DNA from: an uncultured Muribaculaceae bacterium
Lineage (GTDB): Bacteria > Bacteroidota > Bacteroidia > Bacteroidales > Muribaculaceae
Length of the DNA stretch: 11,586 nucleotides
Reading direction: 5' to 3'
NCBI GenBank assembly: GCA_910587545.1
Contig: CAJUMI010000067.1
Coordinates: 3,065-14,650, forward strand
Shown: piece by piece, positions 6,425-11,586 of the stretch
How positions within the stretch are numbered: position 1 is the stretch's first letter
Layout of the letters: each line of letters opens with the position of its first letter
Position numbers and translations under genes: made by a program
The notes under the pieces: model-generated
Database searches by the model: none
Seen by the model: the letters and a program-made list of their open reading frames with translations, nothing else
Told to the model about the DNA's origin: nothing

Positions 6425-6451
6425 TGCTGTGTTGGTTGCTATAATTAAAGA

Positions 6452-6817
6452 TTAAAGTACTTCGGGAGCGAGCGAAACGATCTTCATGTTTGTGGCACGG
6501 AGTTCACGGGCAACAGGGCCGAAGATACGTGTTCCGCGAAGCTCGCCGGCGTTGTTGAGCAGGACGCATGCGTTGTCGTCGAAACGGATGTATGAACCGT
6601 CGGGACGACGGATTTCTTTCTTAGTGCGGACAACCACGGCCTTAGATACAGTGCCTTTCTTGACGTCAGAGCTGGGGATAACGCTCTTGACAGAAACGAC
6701 GATAATGTCGCCGACAGAGGCGTAACGACGTCCTGTGCCACCTAACACGTGGATGCAAAGGGCTTCTTTTGCCCCGCTGTTATCAGCTACGGTTAAACGA
6801 GATTCTGACTGTATCAT
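6452..6817 (-). CDS. rplN: 50S ribosomal protein L14 (uL14)
   Basis: L14 lies at the subunit interface, contacting 16S rRNA helix 14 and the silencing factor RsfS where present. The 121-residue protein reads MIQSESRLTVADNSGAKEAL, then VGDIIVVSVKSVIP, KAVVVRTKKEIRRPDGSYI and FDDNACVLLN, and ends RGTRIFGPVARELR followed by KIVSLAPEVL. These are all the conserved five-stranded barrel blocks. Only 2 bp separate it from the rpsQ stop, suggesting coupled translation. Its length is one residue short of the common 122. Confidence 0.98.
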   Translation of the reverse strand: MIQSESRLTVADNSGAKEALCIHVLGGTGRRYASVGDIIVVSVKSVIPSSDVKKGTVSKAVVVRTKKEIRRPDGSYIRFDDNACVLLNNAGELRGTRIFGPVARELRATNMKIVSLAPEVL

Positions 6818-6819
6818 GA

Positions 6820-7077
6820 TTATTTAACTTTTTCGATTATTTCAACTAATCTCCATCTTTTGGTCTTGCTCAGGGGACGGGTCTCCATAAGCTTTACAGT
6901 ATCGCCAACGCTGCACTCATTGTTTTCGTCATGAGCGTGGTATTTTTTTGTCTTGTTGACAAATTTACCATAGATGGGGTGCTTTTCTTTCCACTTCACA
7001 GTGACAGTGATGGTCTTGTCACCCTTGTTGCTCGATACAACCCCAATACGTTCTTTTCTTAAGTTTCTTGTTTCCAT
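6820..7077 (-). CDS. rpsQ: 30S ribosomal protein S17 (uS17)
   Basis: S17 is an OB-fold primary binder of the 5' domain of 16S rRNA. The 85-residue protein has the expected order: ERIGVVSSNKGDKTITV, then KHPIYGKFVNKTKKYHAHDE, then VGDTVKLMETRPLSKTKRWR with the terminal strand LVEIIEK. These match the family closely. It starts 9 bp after rpmC and ends 2 bp before rplN. Confidence 0.98.
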   Translation of the reverse strand: METRNLRKERIGVVSSNKGDKTITVTVKWKEKHPIYGKFVNKTKKYHAHDENNECSVGDTVKLMETRPLSKTKRWRLVEIIEKVK

Positions 7078-7086
7078 TTCTTGGGA

Positions 7087-7284
7087 TTATTTATTGTTAA
7101 GTTCGCGCTGACGCAACTCAGTCTTGACGCGTGCGATCATTTTACGGTCAGCAGTAATCTTTGCGGGATTATCGAGAGGCGACACAGAGTGGTTGACCTT
7201 GAGCTGGAGATAATCCTTCTCCATCTGGTCGAGACGCTCTTTGAGGTCGGCAGTGCTGAGTTCTTTGATTTCTTCTTTTTTCAT
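7087..7284 (-). CDS. rpmC: 50S ribosomal protein L29 (uL29)
   Basis: L29 is a small helical-hairpin protein at the tunnel exit next to L23, near where trigger factor and SRP dock. The 65-residue product begins MKKEEIKELSTADLKERL and contains the helix-turn-helix with a DNPAKI segment and IARVKTELRQRE, the recognisable L29 C-terminal helix. It lies between rplP (7 bp upstream) and rpsQ (9 bp downstream), the invariant order. Confidence 0.97.
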   Translation of the reverse strand: MKKEEIKELSTADLKERLDQMEKDYLQLKVNHSVSPLDNPAKITADRKMIARVKTELRQRELNNK

Positions 7285-7291
7285 AACTTAC

Positions 7292-7723
7292 TTACACGTT
7301 TTGAGTTGGGTCATAGTCACGTCTAACGACAAACTTAGTGATAACGGGAAGTTTCTGTGCGGCGAGACGAAGAGCCTCTTTAGCGATGTCGTAGCTTACG
7401 CCTTCGACTTCGATGATCATGCGGCCGGGAGTCACAGGCGCAACGAAACCTTCGGGGTTACCTTTACCTTTACCCATACGGACTTCAGCAGGTTTTTTGG
7501 TAATGGGTTTGTCCGGGAAAATGCGGATCCATATCTGACCCTGACGCTGCATATAACGAGTCACCGCGATACGAGCGGCTTCGATCTGGCGACCGGTGAT
7601 CCATTTAGATTCGAGGGTCTTGATGCCGAACGAGCCGAAAGCCAGCTGATTGCCGCGCTGGGCTTCGCCCTTCATACGGCCTTTCTGCTGACGGCGGAAT
7701 TTGGTTTTCTTCGGTTGTAACAT
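7292..7723 (-). CDS. rplP: 50S ribosomal protein L16 (uL16)
   Basis: L16 lies by the A-site tRNA elbow and is needed for a functional peptidyl-transferase region. The 143-residue protein has the N-terminal LQPKKTKFRRQQKGR, then ARQIEAA-type text (TGRQIEAARIAVTR), and RQGQIWIRIFPDKPITKKP followed by VRMGKGKGNPEGFVA. R82 in VRMGKGKG corresponds to the Arg81 that is hydroxylated in E. coli, one residue offset. The C-terminal tail VVRRDYDPTQNV is a few residues longer than in E. coli. It lies 23 bp after rpsC. Confidence 0.98.
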   Translation of the reverse strand: MLQPKKTKFRRQQKGRMKGEAQRGNQLAFGSFGIKTLESKWITGRQIEAARIAVTRYMQRQGQIWIRIFPDKPITKKPAEVRMGKGKGNPEGFVAPVTPGRMIIEVEGVSYDIAKEALRLAAQKLPVITKFVVRRDYDPTQNV

Positions 7724-7746
7724 TGTTGATTGACTTGTCTTGAGGT

Positions 7747-8481
7747 TTAACGATTGTTTTTAGCGCGACGGAAGCCACCACGACGGGGAGCGTTACCGCC
7801 AGCTGCAGGACGACCTTCTTTCTGGTTTGAAGTAAACGAGGGCGCGAGATCACGCTTGCCGTATACTTCTCCGCGGCAGATCCATACCTTTACACCGATT
7901 ACACCGACTTTTGTATGGGCTTCGACGAGCGCATAGTCGATATCTGCGCGGAGAGTGTGGAGCGGCGTGCGGCCTTCCTTGAACATTTCAGAACGGGCCA
8001 TTTCTGCACCGTTTAGACGGCCTGAAACCTGAACTTTGATGCCTTCGGCGCCGGCGCGCATTGTAGCTGCGACAGCCATCTTGACTGCACGACGGTATGC
8101 TACTTTGCCTTCGATCTGGCGAGCGATCGTTGCGGCTACGATTGTTGCGTCGAGTTCGGGTCTCTTAACCTCGAAGATATTGATTTGAACGTCTTTGTCA
8201 GTGATTGTCTTAAGTTCTTCCTTGAGTTTCTCGACGTCTTTGCCGCCGCGGCCGATGATGATGCCGGGACGCGAGGTGCAGACGGTTATTGTGACGAGCT
8301 TGAGAGTGCGTTCGATGACAATGCGTGAAACGCTGCAAGTGGCGAGACGCACGTTGAGATACTTGCGTAGCTTGTAGTCCTCGAGGATGATATCACTTTG
8401 ATTCTTGCTATCAGCCCAGTTGGAGTCCCAGCCGCGGATGATGCCTAAGCGATTGCTGATTGGATTAACTTTCTGTCCCAT
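7747..8481 (-). CDS. rpsC: 30S ribosomal protein S3 (uS3)
   Basis: S3 forms part of the mRNA entry tunnel and its helicase activity. The 244-residue protein begins MGQKVNPISNRLGIIRGWDS and has a type-II KH domain with the GRGG loop at 77-80 (RPGIIIGRGGKDVEKLK). The C-terminal domain carries SGRLNGAEMARSE, EGRTPLHTLRADIDYA and KVWICRGE. It ends in a basic, glycine-rich tail (PRRGGFRRAKNNR) that is longer than in E. coli. The leader has only a GAGGA stretch 9 nt upstream, a weak Shine-Dalgarno candidate. It lies 20 bp after rplV. Confidence 0.98.
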   Translation of the reverse strand: MGQKVNPISNRLGIIRGWDSNWADSKNQSDIILEDYKLRKYLNVRLATCSVSRIVIERTLKLVTITVCTSRPGIIIGRGGKDVEKLKEELKTITDKDVQINIFEVKRPELDATIVAATIARQIEGKVAYRRAVKMAVAATMRAGAEGIKVQVSGRLNGAEMARSEMFKEGRTPLHTLRADIDYALVEAHTKVGVIGVKVWICRGEVYGKRDLAPSFTSNQKEGRPAAGGNAPRRGGFRRAKNNR

Positions 8482-8501
8482 TTGTATTGATCCTCGTGGT
8501 T

Positions 8502-8903
8502 TTAAGCGTTATTGTCAATAGTGTCTACAATCACGGTAACGTGGTTAGAGCGCTTGCGGATACGGTAGCCACGACCTTGGGGAGCTGTGCGGAGACGTTT
8601 TAGCATAGGAGCGCAATTGACAAAAATTGTGCTGATATACAGTTCGCCGCTTTCAGCTTTCTTTTCATTTTTTTGCTCCCAGTTAGCGATAGCCGAGCGG
8701 ACGAGTTTCTCGAGAGCAGCTGCAGCTTCCTTGTTAGAGAATTTGAGGATGCCGAGAGCGCGGAACACTTCTTTACCGCGGATCATATCGGCGACCAGTC
8801 TCATTTTACGGGGAGATGAAGGCACGTTGGTAAGTTTTGCAAATGCAATGTTCTTACGGGCTTCCTTCATTTTATCGGCGGATAATCTTTTTCTTACACC
8901 CAT
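8502..8903 (-). CDS. rplV: 50S ribosomal protein L22 (uL22)
   Basis: L22 spans the 50S subunit; its long beta-hairpin lines the exit tunnel near the macrolide site. The 133-residue protein has VPSSPRKMRLVADMIRG (27-43), the helix FSNKEAAAALEKLVRSAIAN, and the hairpin LKRLRTAPQGRGYRIRKRSN (101-120) followed by HVTVIV. No hairpin deletion or duplication of the kind tied to macrolide resistance is visible. The gap from rpsS is 49 bp, the second largest in the window, and contains nine consecutive A residues. Confidence 0.98.
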   Translation of the reverse strand: MGVRKRLSADKMKEARKNIAFAKLTNVPSSPRKMRLVADMIRGKEVFRALGILKFSNKEAAAALEKLVRSAIANWEQKNEKKAESGELYISTIFVNCAPMLKRLRTAPQGRGYRIRKRSNHVTVIVDTIDNNA

Positions 8904-8952
8904 TTTATTTAATTCTTTTTTTTTATCAAAATTATTTTACCTGGGCCCTTGA

Positions 8953-9222
8953 TTATTTTTTCTTATTGCCGCCGTGACCGCGGAAGGTACGAGTGGGGGC
9001 GAATTCGCCGAGCTTGTGGCCTACCATGTTTTCGGTAACGTAAACGGGAATAAATTTGTTGCCGTTATGGACAGCGAAAGTATGTCCAACGAATTCGGGG
9101 GCTATCATGGATGCGCGGCTCCAAGTCTTGATGACGTTTTTCTTGCCGGAAGCATCCATGTCAGCGACCTTTTTTTCGAGTTTAACGCTGATAAAGGGTC
9201 CTTTTTTTAATGAACGACTCAT
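8953..9222 (-). CDS. rpsS: 30S ribosomal protein S19 (uS19)
   Basis: S19 pairs with S13 in the 30S head and contacts the A-site finger and tRNA. The 89-residue protein begins MSRSLKKGPFISVKLEKKV and continues with IKTWSRASMIAPEFVGHTF and VYVTENMVGHKLGEFAPTR, ending FRGHGGNKKK. These are all standard blocks. It lies between rplB (19 bp upstream) and rplV. The start is the family ATG with an A/T-rich leader. Confidence 0.98.
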   Translation of the reverse strand: MSRSLKKGPFISVKLEKKVADMDASGKKNVIKTWSRASMIAPEFVGHTFAVHNGNKFIPVYVTENMVGHKLGEFAPTRTFRGHGGNKKK

Positions 9223-9241
9223 AATTACTCAATTAATCAGA

Positions 9242-10069
9242 TTACTTTTTCCTTCTTTCAATGATATACTTCGAAGAGTGCTTCTTGGGCGCACGAGTCT
9301 TGAGACCCTTAGCGTAAAGACCCTTGCGAGAGCGGGGATGACCACCGGAAGCGCGGCCTTCACCACCACCCATCGGGTGATCGACAGGGTTCATGACTAC
9401 GCCACGGTTGCGCGGACGGCGTCCGAGCCAACGCGAGCGGCCGGCCTTACCCGAACGCTCGAGTGAGTGTTCGCTGTTGCCGACAACACCGATAGTCGCT
9501 TTACAGGTAGAAAGGATTTTGCGTGTTTCGCCTGAGGGTAATTTGATAATCGCGTAATCGCCTTCGCGCGATACGAGCTGAGCGAATGTACCGGCCGAAC
9601 GCGCCATAAAGGCTCCCTGGCCGGGGCGCAGCTCGATAGCGTGGATAACAGTACCGACGGGGATTTTGCTCAAGGGAAGAGCATTACCCACTTCGGGAGC
9701 GGCATCGGGGCCGCTGAGAACTGTTGTTCCGACTTCCAAGCCGTTGGGTGCGATGATATAAGCTTTAGCTCCGTCGACGTAGTAAAGGAGCGCGATGCGG
9801 GCCGAACGGTTGGGATCGTACTCGATCGATTTTACTACTGCGGGAACTCCGTCTTTGTTTCTCTTAAAGTCAATGATACGGTATTTGCGTTTGTGACCAC
9901 CACCAAGGTAACGTGTGGTTAAGTGGCCCTCGGCGTTACGGCCGCCGCTCGATTTTTTACCGACCGTAAGAGATTTTTCCGGTGTAGTAGCAGTGATCGT
10001 ACCTTTAAATACACCGATAACTTTGTGTCTTTGCCCCGGAGTTGTGGGCTTGAATTTTCTTACTGCCAT
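9242..10069 (-). CDS. rplB: 50S ribosomal protein L2 (uL2)
   Basis: L2 is a primary 23S rRNA binder needed for subunit association and peptidyl-transferase activity. The 275-residue protein has an OB-fold then an SH3-like domain, with KYRIIDFKRNKDGVPA, ELRPGQGAFMARSAGTFAQL and RPRNRGVVMNPVDHP. H231 in NPVDHP matches the functionally important His229 of E. coli; the residue two after it is Met (HPMGGG) where E. coli has His. I chose the ATG giving MAVRKFKPTTPG. A longer in-frame start would add 23 unrelated residues and overlap rplW. It begins 5 bp after rplW. Confidence 0.98.
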   Translation of the reverse strand: MAVRKFKPTTPGQRHKVIGVFKGTITATTPEKSLTVGKKSSGGRNAEGHLTTRYLGGGHKRKYRIIDFKRNKDGVPAVVKSIEYDPNRSARIALLYYVDGAKAYIIAPNGLEVGTTVLSGPDAAPEVGNALPLSKIPVGTVIHAIELRPGQGAFMARSAGTFAQLVSREGDYAIIKLPSGETRKILSTCKATIGVVGNSEHSLERSGKAGRSRWLGRRPRNRGVVMNPVDHPMGGGEGRASGGHPRSRKGLYAKGLKTRAPKKHSSKYIIERRKK

Positions 10070-10074
10070 TTTTA

Positions 10075-10365
10075 TTAGATATTGCTGAAAAAGTCGATTG
10101 TTTGACCTTCGCCGACAGTGATGAAGGCTTTCTTCCATGCGGCTGTCTTGCCGCGGAGAAGGCCGCTCTTAGTCCAGCGGGATTTGTTTTTTCCGCGTAT
10201 AACGGCGGTGTTAACTCTAACGACCTTAACCCCGTAAAGCTGTTCCACCAGATTTTTGATCTGGTATTTGTTAGCTTCGGGAGAAACACGGAAAGTATAG
10301 CAATTAAGCTTTTCTGTCAGCTTAGTTGCTTTTTCAGTAACGATTGGTTTGATCATTATGTCCAT
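10075..10365 (-). CDS. rplW: 50S ribosomal protein L23 (uL23)
   Basis: L23 sits at the tunnel exit and is the docking site for trigger factor and SRP. The 96-residue protein has IKPIVTEKATKLTEK at the N-terminus; E11 in VTEK aligns with the trigger-factor-contacting Glu18 of E. coli. KYQIKNLVEQLYGVKVVRVN follows, then a basic internal loop and AWKKAFITVGEGQTIDFF. Two ATGs are possible, three codons apart. The first is preferred because an AAAGGAGG Shine-Dalgarno sequence lies exactly 9 nt before it. The gap after rplD is 21 bp. Confidence 0.97.
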   Translation of the reverse strand: MDIMIKPIVTEKATKLTEKLNCYTFRVSPEANKYQIKNLVEQLYGVKVVRVNTAVIRGKNKSRWTKSGLLRGKTAAWKKAFITVGEGQTIDFFSNI

Positions 10366-10374
10366 TATTCGTTT

Positions 10375-10382
10375 CCTCCTTT
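10375..10382 (-). promoter_or_regulatory. Strong Shine-Dalgarno sequence of rplW
   Basis: The minus strand reads AAAGGAGG, eight bases complementary to the canonical 16S anti-Shine-Dalgarno tail, with 9 nt to the first rplW ATG. It lies just after the rplD stop and decides between two nearby in-frame ATGs. Along with the rplF site, it is the only full-strength example in the window. Confidence 0.85.
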
Positions 10383-10386
10383 AGGA

Positions 10387-11007
10387 TTAAAGATTATTAA
10401 TCACAGCAAGGCTACTCTCGGTAAGGATAATAGCGTTGTTGTTGAGCAGTGCATATGTGTTAACGTCCTTAGCATTCATCAGACGAGTGTCAGGGACATT
10501 ACGAGCAGACAAAAATACGTTTTTATTTTGGTCTGCTAAAACGAGAAGGAGCTTTTGGCCGTCAACTTTAAGATTTTTAGTAAATTTTACAAAATCTTTA
10601 GTTTTGGGTGCTTCAAAAGTGAAGTCCTCCACGATAGTGATCTGATTTTCGTTTACTTTTGCCGAAAGAACTGACTTGCGAGCGAGTTCTTTGATTTTGC
10701 GGTTAAGCTTGAAACGATAGTCGCGGGGACGGGGACCGAAAACACGGCCACCACCTACGAGAACAGGCGAATTGATATCACCGATACGGCTGCCGCCACC
10801 GCCTTTCTGCTTGTGGAGCTTACGAGTCGAACCGGAAACCTCGCTACGTTCTTTTGATTTATGAGTACCCTGACGCTGGTTTGCGAGGTACTGTTTAACA
10901 TCGAGATAAACGGCTTGTTCGTTGGGCTCGATAGCAAACACTGCGTCGTTAAGGACTGCCTTACGACCTGTGTCCTGACCTTCTATGTTGTATATTGCGA
11001 GTTCCAT
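10387..11007 (-). CDS. rplD: 50S ribosomal protein L4 (uL4)
   Basis: L4 binds domain I of 23S rRNA and sends a loop into the exit tunnel; in E. coli it also represses the S10 operon. The 206-residue protein has EGQDTGRKAVLND, YLANQRQGTHKSKERSEVSG, the tunnel loop around residues 58-90 (KQKGGGGSRIGDINSP and GGGRVFGPRPRDY), and LNRKIKELARKSVLSAK. The loop differs from the GTGRAR form of E. coli. I chose the ATG giving MELAIYNIEG, one base after the rplC stop. A TTG four codons upstream would overlap rplC and is less likely. Confidence 0.98.
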   Translation of the reverse strand: MELAIYNIEGQDTGRKAVLNDAVFAIEPNEQAVYLDVKQYLANQRQGTHKSKERSEVSGSTRKLHKQKGGGGSRIGDINSPVLVGGGRVFGPRPRDYRFKLNRKIKELARKSVLSAKVNENQITIVEDFTFEAPKTKDFVKFTKNLKVDGQKLLLVLADQNKNVFLSARNVPDTRLMNAKDVNTYALLNNNAIILTESSLAVINNL

Positions 11008-11008
11008 A

Positions 11009-11586
11009 TTACTTTTCAATTAATACGATTGAACCTTTACTTCCGGGTATAGACCCTTTAATCATCAGCAGGTTGTGGTCTGCGATCACTTTCAGCACCT
11101 GAAGGTTCTGAACGGTCACACGCTTGTTGCCTGTCTGGCCGGCCATGCGCATACCCTTGAACACCTTAGCGGGATAAGAGCAGGCACCAATTGAACCGGG
11201 GGCGCGGAGACGGTTGTGCTGACCGTGTGTCGACTGACCAACGCCACCGAAACCGTGGCGTTTTACGACACCCTGGAAGCCTTTGCCTTTAGATACGCCG
11301 ACGATATCCACGAAGTCGTCGTCCTTAAAAAGGTCAACTGCGATTGTGTCGCCGAGCTTGTACTCGCCGTCAAATCCTTTGAACTCGGCCAAGTGTCTCT
11401 TGGGGCTTACTCCGGCTTTTTTGAAGTGACCTGACTCGGGCTTGGTGAGGTGTTTTTCCTTCTCCTCTTCAAATCCGAGCTGAAGGGCGCTGTAGCCGTC
11501 AACTTCGGGAGTTTTTACCTGAGTAACCACACAAGGACCTACTTCGATAACAGTGCACGGAATGTTTTTTCCGTCGGCACTGAAAA
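11009..11586 (-). CDS. rplC: 50S ribosomal protein L3 (uL3), N-terminus missing
   Basis: L3 starts 50S assembly and extends a loop towards the peptidyl-transferase centre. The gene runs off the right edge; 191 C-terminal residues remain, starting FSADGKNIPCTVIEVG, so only about 15 residues are lost. A GTG inside VTQVKTP is not the true start. Diagnostic blocks are VDIVGVSKGKGFQGVVKRHG, STHGQHNRLRAPGSIG, VFKGMRMAGQTGNKRVTVQN and IKGSIPGSKGS. The stop is one base before the rplD ATG (TAATATG), so the two are probably translationally coupled. Confidence 0.97.
   Translation of the reverse strand, partial: FSADGKNIPCTVIEVGPCVVTQVKTPEVDGYSALQLGFEEEKEKHLTKPESGHFKKAGVSPKRHLAEFKGFDGEYKLGDTIAVDLFKDDDFVDIVGVSKGKGFQGVVKRHGFGGVGQSTHGQHNRLRAPGSIGACSYPAKVFKGMRMAGQTGNKRVTVQNLQVLKVIADHNLLMIKGSIPGSKGSIVLIEK

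Noticed and set aside
10070..10138. N-terminal extension of L2 from an upstream in-frame ATG
   Set aside because: The added 23 residues overlap rplW and resemble no L2. MAVRKFKP is the family start.
1..11586. A hidden defence system, mobile element or CRISPR array
   Set aside because: Nearly every base is accounted for by 25 co-directional core genes. No gap is longer than 106 bp, and no direct-repeat array or foreign gene is visible.

Overview
The window is a continuous stretch of the S10–spc–alpha ribosomal protein supercluster, all on the minus strand, so transcription runs from the right edge to the left edge. Several traits point to Bacteroidota, most likely order Bacteroidales. These are the order secY-map-infA-rpmJ-rpsM without adk, the zinc-free ('C-') forms of L36 and S14, the L4 loop sequence KQKGGGGSRIGD, and the A/T-rich translation starts that almost all lack a Shine-Dalgarno sequence. 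A gut Bacteroidales family such as Muribaculaceae is plausible, but that is a guess from overall protein character.

Layout in transcription order: rplC (L3, 5' end off the window), rplD, rplW, rplB, rpsS, rplV, rpsC, rplP, rpmC, rpsQ, rplN, rplX, rplE, rpsN, rpsH, rplF, rplR, rpsE, rpmD, rplO, secY, map, infA, rpmJ, and the first 17 codons of rpsM. All 25 genes point the same way. Gaps run from a 1-nt overlap to 49 bp, with one exception: 106 bp between rpsN and rpsH. There is no gene-free stretch of 300 bp or more, and I see no RNA gene, mobile element, CRISPR array, origin or convincing rho-independent terminator. No gene shows a frameshift or internal truncation.

The genes supply large- and small-subunit ribosomal proteins, the SecY translocon channel, methionine aminopeptidase (which trims nascent chains at the tunnel exit) and initiation factor IF-1. 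The set couples ribosome assembly, initiation, N-terminal processing and export in one transcription unit. The main promoter, expected upstream of rpsJ, lies off the right edge.

This is a core locus and I found no undescribed system. The points most worth a second look are regulatory. Only rplW and rplF carry strong AGGAGG Shine-Dalgarno sequences, both with exactly 9 nt to the ATG. The 106-bp gap before rpsH (S8, the spc autoregulator in E. coli) is rich in inverted repeats. Lineage-specific changes at functionally studied positions of L2, L3, L4, L36 and S14 are also recorded.
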